A stretch of 64,000 bases of DNA, from positions 310,001 to 374,000 of the forward strand of contig NZ_BCUV01000006.1 of NCBI RefSeq assembly GCF_001591405.1, given 5' to 3'. The DNA is from Janibacter terrae NBRC 107853 (GTDB lineage: Bacteria; Actinomycetota; Actinomycetes; Actinomycetales; Dermatophilaceae). The translations under genes and the position numbers were made by a program. How positions within the stretch are numbered: position 1 is the first letter of the stretch; each line of letters starts with the position of its first letter. The notes beneath the pieces were generated by a model. The model was not told where the DNA came from. It saw only the letters and a list, made by a program, of their open reading frames with translations, and did not search any database. Positions 1-7,224 of this stretch are shown one piece after another.

Positions 1-1121
1 CTCGGGTCGTGCAGGGCGAGCTCCCCGACCGTCGAGAGACGAAGGGAGGACAGCTCCAGATCTCGTCCGAGCGAGGTCGTGGGGCGCACCTCGCGAGCGG
101 CCGGCCCGGCAGCGGCGAGCGTGGCCTGCAAGGAGTCACGCAGCACCCGGTCGCGCTGGAAGTCCTGCGAGTAGACGTACCGGCGCAGGCCGCGAGCGAA
201 CTCGGTGAGGACGAGGTGCACGTCGCGGCTGCTCGTCTTGAGGTCGCGGACGAGGGAACGCAGGGTGCGTCGGTCAGCGACCGGGAGGGTGTCGGCGAAG
301 CCGCGCTCGAGCACCGCGGCGAGGTCGCCCTCCAGCGCCGACGAGCGCTCGGGGTCGCGGACGAGAGCGGCGAAGCCGGAGAAGGTCTGGCCCTCGTCGG
401 AGGCCTCGATGAGGTCGACACCGCGGAAGACGTCGTCGAGCACCCGCCGGTCGCTCTCGTCGGCCTTGAGGATGCGCTCACGCAGGTCGTGGTTGAGGGT
501 CTCGAAGCGCGCGCGCACGCCCGCGAAGTCGGCGGGGAGGTCCTGCGCCTGCAGGAGGATGTCGGTGGCCCGCTCGAGCGCGGTGCGCTCGTCGAGGACG
601 GTCACCTCACCCGTGCGGACACGCGTGATCTCGGCGTCGATCCGGTCTCGCTCGTCCTGGAGCGCCTCGAGACGCCGGTGCACGTCGGGATCGGTGTCGA
701 TGGCGAGCTGCCGGATGGACTGCGCCAGGCTGATGAGCCGCGACTGCGTCACCGTGGACCGGGGTTCGTCCAGCTGCTCGAGCACGCGCAGTGCCTGGAA
801 GGCGTCGGGGGAAAGCTCCAGGGTCTCGCCCCTGGCGCCGACCGCGGGACGTCGCACGAGGTAGCCGGCCCCACGCCAGTCGTCGCAGTAGGCCCGGGCC
901 GTCTTCGGCAGGTCGAAGTGGTCACGCAGGAGCTCGAGGTCGGCGTCCATGACCTCGTACAGGTCGTCGGTGGCCACCCGCGTGCCGGCCCGCCCGAGGT
1001 GCGTGGACAGGAGGCCGGCGATCACCGCGACGTGGTCGGCCCTGAGCATCCGCAGGGCCGCGTTGTCGGCAACCGTGCGCTGCAGGGCGAGCGCCGTGGA
1101 GGTCGTGGTCACGTTGGCCAT
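1..1121 (-). CDS. jetA: Wadjet subunit JetA (DUF3375), C-terminus cut by window edge
   Basis: About 373 residues are readable before the left edge. The N-terminal stretch runs ALRMLRADHVAVIAGLLSTH, then a low-complexity helical middle (VHRRLEALQDERDRIDAEI), and later VLDDVFRGVDLIEASDEGQT. This is the layout of DUF3375 proteins, the JetA subunit of the SMC-like Wadjet plasmid-defence complex, which acts with JetB, JetC and the nuclease JetD. Those partners would lie beyond the edge and are not seen. ATG at 1121 is the longest start. GTG at 1112 has a better-placed AGGA and may be the real one. The gene begins 39 bases after a vapC-like stop on the same strand, suggesting co-transcription with the toxin-antitoxin pair. 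Family call made by pattern recognition; Wadjet membership is inferred. Confidence 0.75.
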   Translation of the reverse strand, partial: MANVTTTSTALALQRTVADNAALRMLRADHVAVIAGLLSTHLGRAGTRVATDDLYEVMDADLELLRDHFDLPKTARAYCDDWRGAGYLVRRPAVGARGETLELSPDAFQALRVLEQLDEPRSTVTQSRLISLAQSIRQLAIDTDPDVHRRLEALQDERDRIDAEITRVRTGEVTVLDERTALERATDILLQAQDLPADFAGVRARFETLNHDLRERILKADESDRRVLDDVFRGVDLIEASDEGQTFSGFAALVRDPERSSALEGDLAAVLERGFADTLPVADRRTLRSLVRDLKTSSRDVHLVLTEFARGLRRYVYSQDFQRDRVLRDSLQATLAAAGPAAREVRPTTSLGRDLELSSLRLSTVGELALHDP

Positions 1122-1159
1122 CCTGACAGCCGGACCCGACAGCGCTTGCAGACCCGCTG

Positions 1160-1570
1160 TCAGTGGCGTCGCACCTCGTGCACGACGAGCTCGTCGATCC
1201 CGGTGAAGTCCCGGGGATTGCCGGTGTACAGCGGCAGGTCGTTGGCCAGTGCGGTGGCGGCGATCAGTGCGTCATAGGCTCGAGCCGCCGGCTTGCGCCC
1301 AGCCGATCGCAGCGATGCGGCCACCCGGCCGAAGGCGCGTGCCGCAGCCGCGTCGAAGGGAAGGGGCTCGAAGTCTGCCTCCGCCTGCTGCAGGTGCGCC
1401 TGGCGGGCGGCTCGGTCGTGGTCGGACGTCGCGACGTGCGGGCCCACGGAGAGCTCGGCGAGCGTGATGGAGGTGATGCTCGGCTCCGCGGGCAGGGACG
1501 AGGGATCACACACCGCGAGATCGATGAGCGCGGAGGTGTCGAGGACTCCGTAGTCGCTGGGGTGGCTCAC
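1160..1570 (-). CDS. vapC: VapC-like PIN-domain toxin
   Basis: A 136-residue PIN-domain ribonuclease. The acidic metal-binding residues fall where expected: D11 in VLDTSAL, E39 in TLAELSVG, D100 in AYDALIAATA, and a fourth acid at D121 in TGNPRDFTGI. PIN toxins of this size usually cleave tRNA or rRNA when their antitoxin is lost. The start overlaps the end of the upstream antitoxin gene by 4 bases, the usual coupling for type II modules. All catalytic positions are intact, so the toxin is probably active. Its RNA target cannot be read from the sequence. Confidence 0.88.
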   Translation of the reverse strand: MSHPSDYGVLDTSALIDLAVCDPSSLPAEPSITSITLAELSVGPHVATSDHDRAARQAHLQQAEADFEPLPFDAAAARAFGRVAASLRSAGRKPAARAYDALIAATALANDLPLYTGNPRDFTGIDELVVHEVRRH

Positions 1571-1803
1571 AGGGAGGGGTCCAGCAGCTCATCGATGTCG
1601 GCACGCAGCCGCTGCGCATCCACGGCCGGCAGGTGCCGTCGTCTCTCGATCAGCTCCTCGACCCGCGAGGCGCGTCGAGGTAGCGGGACGACCCGAGCAA
1701 CTGGCTCGCCGTCCCGCGTGACCGTGAGCGACTCACCCCGCTCCACGCGACGCAGGACATCGCCGCCGCGGTTGCGCAGATCCCTCACGCTGACCCCTTC
1801 CAT
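1567..1803 (-). CDS. vapB: Phd/YefM-type antitoxin of the vapBC-like pair
   Basis: A 78-residue antitoxin of the Phd/YefM fold. Its N-terminus (VSVRDLRNRGGDVLRRVERG, then SLTVTRDGEPVARVVPL) is the usual DNA-binding and dimerisation half, and the charged C-terminal tail (RRHLPAVDAQRLRADIDELL) would wrap the PIN toxin. It is the first gene of the module and overlaps the toxin by 4 bases. A perfect 16-bp palindrome lies nine bases upstream of its ATG and is the probable site of autoregulation. Pairing of a Phd-type antitoxin with a PIN toxin is common in actinobacteria. Confidence 0.85.
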   Translation of the reverse strand: MEGVSVRDLRNRGGDVLRRVERGESLTVTRDGEPVARVVPLPRRASRVEELIERRRHLPAVDAQRLRADIDELLDPSL

Positions 1804-1812
1804 GCGATCAGC

Positions 1813-1828
1813 GTATCACGCGTGATAC
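1813..1828. promoter_or_regulatory. Palindromic operator of the toxin-antitoxin module
   Basis: GTATCACGCGTGATAC is a perfect 16-bp palindrome nine bases before the antitoxin start codon. Its position fits an operator over the promoter or very short leader, bound by the Phd-type antitoxin dimer. Seen directly; function inferred. Confidence 0.7.
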
Positions 1829-1880
1829 ACGACGGCGGGCGTCGGCCGGGTCACCATCGGCTGAGCCGACCGCCGGACAC

Positions 1881-1921
1881 GGCGAAGGGGCAGCGCTCCC
1901 CATGGCGCTGCCCCCTTCGCC
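1881..1921. terminator. Strong hairpin between divergent genes
   Basis: The left arm GGCGAAGGGGCAGCGC (1881-1896) pairs with 1905-1921 with a single bulged C and an 8-base loop. It looks like an intrinsic terminator stem without a T-run. It is odd that the flanking genes are divergent, so nothing obvious needs terminating. It may be a leader hairpin for the downstream gene or a remnant of a lost gene. Confidence 0.45.
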
Positions 1922-1937
1922 CCGCTTGACTCTCCCC

Positions 1938-3332
1938 ATGACGAGCACCCCACTGCCGCTGCCCGCGACCGACGCCATCCGTGGGGAGCAACCCGCGGCC
2001 GACCTCGGCGGAGTGGTCCTGCGGTACCGGTGCGCCGACGAGGTCGCTCCCTTCGCCCGCCCGGTCATCGAGCGCTACCGGCAGTACCACGCGGCCGGCG
2101 AACCGCTCGACGGGTTGCGCACGATGGTCGGCTTCACGATGTGGCGACTGCGGCAATCGGCTCCGAACGAGTACTGGCTCACCGCGGCCGACTACGCCAG
2201 CGACGACATCGTCGACGTCGCGACCGATGACCTGACCTTCGCGCTGTGGATCGAGGCAGCGCAGACCGACACCACCGAGCGTGCGGGTGTGCGGGGTGAT
2301 GACCTCGACCTCAGCTCCCGGGTCATGTTCACCAAGGCCGCGCTGACGGTGGTCGACAAGGGCCGCCCCGACGAGCTCGTCCTCGAGCGCCGCCGGCCGA
2401 CGGACGACACGGACTCCGGCTGGCTGGTGCGCACGGCCGAGCGCTCCTTCCTGCGCAACAAGGAGGTGGAGATCATCGCTGGCGTCGTCGCCGGCACCGC
2501 GCCCCACCTGCTCCCCTACCTCACGCTCCCCACCGGCTCGGTCGTGCGGGTGGCCGACGGTCGTCACCTCGCGATGGAGGTGCCGGGCGCGGCCGAGCCG
2601 CTGCAGACCCTCACGGCCACGATCGGTGGCGTGAGGCTGACCGCGCAGGGGGCAGCCCACCTCGCCCCGCTCGTGCAGGGTGTCCTCGACGAGTTCGCCG
2701 CGCAGGGGACGGTGGCCGTGGGCTCGCGCGTCGAGTCCGGGTACACCCCCTTCGTCGTGGAGCACGGCGAAGGGGGGACCCTCCGCGTCGTGTGCGCGGA
2801 CTTCTCCTCGCCGGAGGGCTACCGCAGCGACATGACCGCGGACCTGTCCGTCCCGCTGGCGACGCAGGTGCTGCAGGCCTTCACGGTCAAGGAGTCCGGG
2901 GTGCCTGGCGAGACGACGCGCGCGGACGAGTCGGTCGCCATCCAGGCCGCGGCGCTCGAGGACATCGTGCTCGGCGTCGCCTCCCCGCTCGTCATGGAGC
3001 GGGTGGGCCACTCGGCGGGCCGCGAGGTGCTGGCCGACGGCACCCGCCGCTCGGGCTGGTGGATCACGGCGCCCCGGGCGCGCAGCGAGGAGGAGGTGGC
3101 GATTCGCAACATCGACGCCGGTGAGCTGCAGGCCAGCGACCCGACCTTCGCGAAGTACTACTGCCTGCCGCACGGCACGATGCTGCGGTTCGCCGACGGC
3201 GAGCTCGTCGACGCCCACCTCGTCGACGACGCGAAGATGGCCGCCCTCGCGGATGCCGACCCCACGCGCACGATGGGCGACCTGCTCGCCTCCGGCGAGG
3301 CGTCCCGCCGGCTCCCGCTCACGGCCCGCTGA
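1938..3332 (+). CDS. Hypothetical protein with two Imm33/DUF2185-like domains
   Basis: A 464-residue cytosolic protein without signal or membrane segment. Two stretches resemble the Imm33 (DUF2185) immunity domain. The first runs from MFTKAALTVVDKG through DTDSGWLVRT and KEVEIIAGV to PHLLPYLTLPTGSVVRVADG. The second is near the C-terminus, with SGWWITAP, AIRNIDAGEL and a LPHGTMLRFADG ending. The N-terminal 100 residues and the middle are unassigned. Imm33 proteins are usually found beside polymorphic toxins, but no toxin gene is adjacent. ATG at 1938 is preferred over an ATG 12 codons upstream that would fall inside the hairpin region. The domain call is from memory of the family pattern, so moderate confidence. 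Confidence 0.6.
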   Translation: MTSTPLPLPATDAIRGEQPAADLGGVVLRYRCADEVAPFARPVIERYRQYHAAGEPLDGLRTMVGFTMWRLRQSAPNEYWLTAADYASDDIVDVATDDLTFALWIEAAQTDTTERAGVRGDDLDLSSRVMFTKAALTVVDKGRPDELVLERRRPTDDTDSGWLVRTAERSFLRNKEVEIIAGVVAGTAPHLLPYLTLPTGSVVRVADGRHLAMEVPGAAEPLQTLTATIGGVRLTAQGAAHLAPLVQGVLDEFAAQGTVAVGSRVESGYTPFVVEHGEGGTLRVVCADFSSPEGYRSDMTADLSVPLATQVLQAFTVKESGVPGETTRADESVAIQAAALEDIVLGVASPLVMERVGHSAGREVLADGTRRSGWWITAPRARSEEEVAIRNIDAGELQASDPTFAKYYCLPHGTMLRFADGELVDAHLVDDAKMAALADADPTRTMGDLLASGEASRRLPLTAR

Positions 3333-3346
3333 GGAGGCCCTCCCGC

Positions 3347-3384
3347 TCCCTGAGGAGGTTGCGCAGCAACCGTCTCGAAGGGGA
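3347..3384. repeat. Palindromic repeat, copy 1
   Basis: A 38-base copy of the short palindromic element described for 4598-4734. Outer arms TCCCT and AGGGGA enclose an inner stem GGTTGC-gca-GCAACC. It lies just after a stop codon between convergent genes, where it could act as a bidirectional terminator. Confidence 0.8.
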
Positions 3385-3409
3385 CGCAACGCTCACGCCA
3401 GAGCGAGGT

Positions 3410-4540
3410 TCACCACCCGCGGCACCGCTCCCACCGCTCGCTGCAGGGTTCCCCTTCGCCGGCGACGACCTCGTAGTGGTCGTGCTGGGAGGCGGTGGCA
3501 CAGGCGTGGATCGGCAGGATCCGCACGCGCGTGCCGACGGGCAGGTCGGGCAGGTCGCGCTCGACGCCGGGTCGGATCGCGAGCACGCCGTGCTCCTGGC
3601 TCGCGCCGACCATGAGCAGGTCGGGCAGGACCTCCCCTTCGTCCGTGGTGACGAGACCGAGGTGCTGGTCGACGGCCTGCGCGGCGGTCCCGCGGTCGCT
3701 CGAGGTGGCCATCCACCCGGCGTCGGTGAGGAGCGACGCGTCGTCCGGCCCGCGCCCGATGACGGTGGCCACGACCGACAGGGCGAGGTCGTCGACCGCG
3801 CAGACGCCGATGCCGGCCATGACGAGGTCGAAGAAGACGACATTGCCCGCGCGCACCTCGGTCACCCCGGTGAGGTCGCTCGCGGCGTGGGCGGTCGGGG
3901 TCGAGCCGACGCTCACGACCGGGGCGGGGTGCCCGGCAGCCCGCAACCGCTCCGCGGCGTCGACGGTGGCCCGCCTCTCCTCTTCTGCCGCGTCACGCTG
4001 GGCCTGGGGCGTGGTCGCGAAGTACGACCCGCCCGCGTGGGCCATGACCCCGCGCACCTCGGCCCCGCCGTCGGCGAGGACGCGCGCGATCTCGAGGAGC
4101 TGCGGGTCGTCGGGGCGCACCCCGCCGCGGTGCCCGTCTGTGTCGATCTCGATGAGCGCCGGCAGCGGCTCCCCGTGCCCGGCGACGAAGTCCGCGACCG
4201 CCGTCGCTTGCGCCACGGTGTCGAGGAGGATCATCAGGTTGACGCCGCGCCGGCGCAGCCGCGCGACCCGCTCGAGCTTGCCGGGCGCGATGCCGACGGC
4301 GTAGAGGATGTCGGTGTAGCCCGCGTCGGCGAAGAACTCCGCCTCGGCCAACGTCGAGACCGTGATCGGCCCGGTCCCGCCGTCGAAGATCATCTCCGTC
4401 GGCTCGAGCGCCTTGCTCGTCTTGACGTGCGGGCGCCAGGTCACGCCGAGGCCGTCGAGGTGGGCCCGCAGGCGGGCGACGTTGCGCGCCACCTTGGCGC
4501 GGTCCACACGGGCGAAGGGGGTGTCCGGCAGCGTCGTCAT
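3410..4540 (-). CDS. Fold-type III PLP enzyme (D-threonine aldolase / D-serine dehydratase-like)
   Basis: A 376-residue cytosolic enzyme. The alanine-racemase-type barrel begins with RPHVKTSKALEPTEMIF, whose lysine is the expected PLP anchor. The C-terminal domain ends with ILPIHACATASQHDHYEVV; the His and Cys match the metal-binding pair of D-serine dehydratase and low-specificity D-threonine aldolase. It should act on a D-hydroxy amino acid, but which one and whether it cleaves or dehydrates is not decidable here. ATG at 4540 is chosen because translation further upstream would read through repeat units. It is flanked on both sides by the palindromic repeats. Confidence 0.82.
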   Translation of the reverse strand: MTTLPDTPFARVDRAKVARNVARLRAHLDGLGVTWRPHVKTSKALEPTEMIFDGGTGPITVSTLAEAEFFADAGYTDILYAVGIAPGKLERVARLRRRGVNLMILLDTVAQATAVADFVAGHGEPLPALIEIDTDGHRGGVRPDDPQLLEIARVLADGGAEVRGVMAHAGGSYFATTPQAQRDAAEEERRATVDAAERLRAAGHPAPVVSVGSTPTAHAASDLTGVTEVRAGNVVFFDLVMAGIGVCAVDDLALSVVATVIGRGPDDASLLTDAGWMATSSDRGTAAQAVDQHLGLVTTDEGEVLPDLLMVGASQEHGVLAIRPGVERDLPDLPVGTRVRILPIHACATASQHDHYEVVAGEGEPCSERWERCRGW

Positions 4541-4597
4541 GGGCTCATGATGCCCCCAACGCTCCCTGAGGAGACGCGCCAGGGGCCGCACCCACGC

Positions 4598-4734
4598 TCC
4601 CTGAGGAGGTTGCGCAGCAACCGTCTCGAAGGGACCACACCCCAACGGTCCCTGAGGAGGTTGCGCAGCAACCGTCTCGAAGGGACCACACCCAACGCTC
4701 CCTGAGGAGGTTGCGCAGCAACCGTCTCGAAGGG
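4598..4734. repeat. Array of three palindromic repeats, about 50-bp period
   Basis: Three nearly identical units at 4598-4634, 4649-4685 and 4699-4734, plus a truncated unit from 4561. Each has TCCCT...AGGGA outer arms and an inner GGTTGC-gca-GCAACC stem. Variants at 24687 and 57100 have a GGCCGC/GCGGCC stem instead, so both sides of the stem changed together. Unit length, imperfect palindromy and scattered copies suggest a REP-like family. Likely effect here is termination between two minus-strand genes. Confidence 0.85.
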
Positions 4735-4744
4735 CCGTCGTTCC

Positions 4745-5368
4745 TCACACGGGGTCGTCAGGGAACTGCAGAGGGAGCAGGTCCAGCGCCTCGCTGGTCA
4801 GCTGCGCGGTGCGCTCCAGCAGCTCCTCGACGGAGGATGACCGCAGGAGGGCCAGCTGGTCGAGGGCGCCCAGCGGGGCGATCCCGGCCAGCTGCCAGCT
4901 CCGCGTGACGGGGTCCTCGGACAGCTCGACGTCCGCGGACCAGAGTGGGGCGCGGTACTCGCTCACCACCACCAGGGCGCGGCGCACGACGTGCTCGGTG
5001 TCGGCCAGGCGCGTGGTGTGCTCGTTCCTCCACTCCAGGTCTGGCAGGAGGCGCACCTCGGCGCGCGGGTACGGGGCATCGGGCAACCAGTTGACGACCT
5101 CGAAGCGTTCCTCACCGCGCGCCAGCAGGCGGACACGGCCATCCGCAGTTGGCTGCAGCTGCTCGATGGAGGCGACGGTGCCGATGGCGAACCGCTGGTC
5201 TCCCCCGCCGACCTCGAAGCCCCGCTCGATGAGCACCACACCGAAGCGTCCATCACCGCCGGCGATGTCCCGGAGCATCGTCAGGTAGCGCGGCTCGAAG
5301 ATTTGCAGTGGCAGGAGGTTCCCGGGGAGCAGGGCTGACCCCAGGGGAAACATCGGCAGGTCGTTCAT
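4745..5368 (-). CDS. Lon-protease substrate-binding-domain protein
   Basis: A 207-residue stand-alone LON-SB domain. The N-terminus MFPLGSALLPGNLLPLQIFE followed by PRYLTMLRDI is the family signature. RFGVVLIERG and FAIGTVASIEQLQ follow, with RVRLLARGEERFEV in the strand-rich core, and a helical C-terminus. There is no AAA+ or protease domain, as is normal for this stand-alone group. Its role is unknown; relatives bind peptides or act as adaptors. The start codon overlaps the last codon of the broken ParE-like frame upstream (ATGA). Confidence 0.9.
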   Translation of the reverse strand: MNDLPMFPLGSALLPGNLLPLQIFEPRYLTMLRDIAGGDGRFGVVLIERGFEVGGGDQRFAIGTVASIEQLQPTADGRVRLLARGEERFEVVNWLPDAPYPRAEVRLLPDLEWRNEHTTRLADTEHVVRRALVVVSEYRAPLWSADVELSEDPVTRSWQLAGIAPLGALDQLALLRSSSVEELLERTAQLTSEALDLLPLQFPDDPV

Positions 5369-5796
5369 CTCGCCACCGTCCTACACGAGCGGAGAAAGTT
5401 CTGCCGATTGTCTCGGGGTCCGTCGTTGATGAGCAACTGTGAGACCGTTACTCGCACATCTGCTGGGGGTCGAGAGGACGCCGCAACTCGAATGTCGTCG
5501 TGCAGTACCCGACCGACGATCAGCACCTCGCCGATCAGGAAGTGGCGTGGACGGCCGACACGTCCGCCTGCGGACTGAATATGGCCCTGCCGAAGATGTC
5601 ACGAGAGGACACCAGCACCCAGTTCGGTCCGGGCAGTCTGGCCGAACTCTGCACCGGGTGCGGCCGCGGCACGGATGGCCGTGGCGATCAGGGACTCGTA
5701 TCGCTCATGCACCCCCGCTCCGAACTGCTCGTGCCACGGGGCGAGGATCCCGACGATGTCGGCTTGTGCGGCGTGGGTCAGGCGAAACGCCGACAT
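5367..5796 (-). pseudogene. ParE/RelE-like toxin with an internal stop codon
   Basis: From ATG 5796 the frame reads MSAFRLTHAAQADIVGILA, the start of a ParE-fold toxin. It continues to RTELGAGVLS and then meets TGA at 5599-5601. The same frame resumes at once as HLRQGHIQSAGGRVGRPRHF and LIGEVLIVGRVLHDDI, which is the normal C-terminal half of this family. A single substitution would explain the break. The frame stays open until 5367. No antitoxin gene is recognisable beside it. A palindrome sits just upstream. It is either recently inactivated or makes a truncated product. Confidence 0.65.
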
Positions 5797-5800
5797 CAGT

Positions 5801-5827
5801 GCACGATCAGGTGACATCTGATCGTGC
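5801..5827. promoter_or_regulatory. Inverted repeat upstream of the ParE-like gene
   Basis: GCACGATCAG (5801-5810) and CTGATCGTGC (5818-5827) are perfect 10-bp inverted arms around a 7-base centre. The repeat ends four bases before the ParE-like start codon. No T-run follows, so an operator is likelier than a terminator. Confidence 0.6.
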
Positions 5828-5928
5828 AGCAGCTGTCGGCAGCAGCCCCGAGACCGGCCGACCGGCGTTGCGCCGAGCAACCTGTGACCTCTCACCCATC
5901 GCCCAAGGTCAAGTCCCGCCCAGTGCCA

Positions 5929-6243
5929 TCACTCTTCGCTTGCGCCTGCTGGAGCGTCCGGCCCTTCCACTGCGATAGGACCGAGACCAATCCCCGCCAG
6001 CGCCTGGTGGACCTTCGCCTGCATTTCTGCCAACGCATCCGCACGACCCTGCTGGTACGCCAGTTGCGCCGCTGCCGCCACAGCAGATCCCCGCTTTTTG
6101 TAGGAGCCCCACACTTCGTGGATGACGTAGTCCGTGGAGGTGGCCTCGAGTCTCAGGACCTCCAAGAATCCGTTGGCACCCTCACGACCAGTCCAGTAAG
6201 TCCCGTCCGCCATGTAGTTCGCAGCCATGGTCTCGATTCTCAC
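5929..6243 (-). CDS. Small hypothetical protein
   Basis: A 104-residue protein I do not recognise. It has an N-terminal aromatic and charged part (ADGTYWTGREGANGFLEVLR), then STDYVIHEVWGSYKKRG, then an alanine-rich helix (AVAAAAQLAYQQGRADALAE) and an acidic tail. Start may be any of three in-frame ATGs at 6243, 6228 or 6213. No signal peptide. It lies upstream of the broken ParE-like gene on the same strand, in a stretch less GC-rich than its neighbours, which suggests acquired DNA. It does not look like a known antitoxin. Confidence 0.5.
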   Translation of the reverse strand: MRIETMAANYMADGTYWTGREGANGFLEVLRLEATSTDYVIHEVWGSYKKRGSAVAAAAQLAYQQGRADALAEMQAKVHQALAGIGLGPIAVEGPDAPAGASEE

Positions 6244-6430
6244 ATCATCCTGCCGACGATGGACGAATTCCGCTCTAACTATCGTGCTCGTTCCTGGGGT
6301 GCTTCTGCGCCTGGCCTCTTGGGTTCACTGGTTCTCGTCGTAGAAGGCGATGTCTACGAGCTGACGTGTGACGGTTGAAGCCCCCCCCAGGTTTGATGCC
6401 GCTCCTGTTTGAGTCCAGGAGGATGAGCAC

Positions 6431-6751
6431 ATGCCGAAGAAGATTGGTCCCGAGCTGCGGGCTCGAGCTATGAGGTTGGTGATCGAGCACCGACAGGAGT
6501 ACCCGTCGATGACCGAGGCGATGGTCGCGGTGTCCAAGCAGCTGAACGTTTCGCGGGAGTCGGTACGGCGCATCGACGCGGGCCGTCGGGAGGGGACCAC
6601 GACGCAGGAGTCTGAGGAGATCAAGAAGTTGAGGGCCGAGAACCGGCGGTTGCGCGAGGACGTGGCTGAAAACGGCGACGACTTCTTCGCGGGGGGCAAT
6701 CGACCCCCGCAACCGCTGATCATGGGAATCATCGATACCATGAGAAGCTAG
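6431..6751 (+). pseudogene. IS3-family orfA, degenerate
   Basis: The helix-turn-helix half is clear: IGPELRARAMRLVIEHRQEY, SMTEAMVAVSKQLNVSRESV. Intact relatives continue RRW plus about seven more residues before the glycine/arginine linker; here RRIDAGRREG indicates a small in-frame loss. The leucine-zipper part (EEIKKLRAENRRLREDV) remains. After DDFFAGG the frame has shifted, so the normal orfA stop is skipped and reading runs into the orfB start (LIMGIIDTMRS). Confidence 0.7.
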
Positions 6752-7115
6752 GGCCGCGCGGTCGAGTCGATCTGCCAGGTTCTGCGCGAGCAGGGCTGTC
6801 GGATCGCCGCGCGGACCTACCGCAGCTGGAAGACCAGCGGCCCCAGCGTGGCCGCGCGGAACGTCACCGACGCCCACGTCATGGACGCGCGGAACGTCAC
6901 CGACGCCCACGTCATGGACGCGGTGCGCGATATCGCTTGGACCACCGACCAGCACGGCCGCAGCAAGTTGACTCCGGAGGGGCTATACGGGCGCCGGAAG
7001 AGAAGCGCCTACATGCGTCGCTCAACGGATCGTGGCCTGGCACGCTGCGATGACCAAGCAGACCGATTTGGTGATGGTCCCGCTGCGGATGGCGATCTGG
7101 CAGCGCGGCCGTGAG
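6720..7115 (+). pseudogene. IS3-family orfB transposase fragment
   Basis: Fragments of the transposase can be read in shifting frames: IMGIIDTMRS, VESICQVLREQGCRIAARTY, then DAVRDIAWTTDQHGRSKLTP and EGLYGRRK. Reading then jumps to AQRIVAWHAAMTKQTDLVMV. The catalytic core between these blocks is missing, so the transposase cannot be active. A stop codon follows the first block, and a 33-bp direct duplication lies at 6854-6919. Confidence 0.7.
6854..6919. repeat. Perfect 33-bp tandem duplication
   Basis: Bases 6854-6886 and 6887-6919 are identical. In the transposase frame this doubles the segment ARNVTDAHVMD. It keeps the frame and looks like a recent slippage or recombination event in decaying DNA. 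Confidence 0.9.
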
Positions 7116-7224
7116 GGCGGCAGAGAACCCGGGGCGTGCATCCTGCGTTCAAAGGTGCACCGAGTGTCGGGGGCCACGGGTCAAGTCCCGCGCATCGTCG
7201 GGCACGTCGAGTTGTCGTTGCCCT

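Larger units (their letters stand above)
6431..7120 (+). mobile_element. Decayed IS3-family insertion sequence
   Basis: OrfA and orfB remnants of an IS3-type element lie in the normal order. The element has frameshifts in orfA, a 33-bp tandem duplication in orfB, and a deletion that removes most of the DDE integrase core. Terminal repeats could not be fixed; a C-rich stretch (about 6380-6388) may be near the left end. It lies directly downstream of the defence operon's last gene. Confidence 0.75.

Noticed and set aside
1-1121. Complete Wadjet system
   Set aside because: Only part of jetA is inside the window; jetB, jetC and jetD cannot be seen.
1851-3389. Minus-strand open frame of 512 codons opposite the Imm33 gene
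   Set aside because: It has no recognisable motif, and the plus-strand protein has two domain matches and a natural composition.
4598-4734. Regularly spaced repeats that could suggest a CRISPR array
   Set aside because: Units are palindromic with short spacers (about 13-15 bases) that are nearly the same, copies are scattered elsewhere, and no cas genes are present. This is a REP-like array.
6275-6955. Minus-strand frames opposite the IS remnant
   Set aside because: They have no transposase or other motif and overlap clear IS3 orfA sequence on the plus strand.
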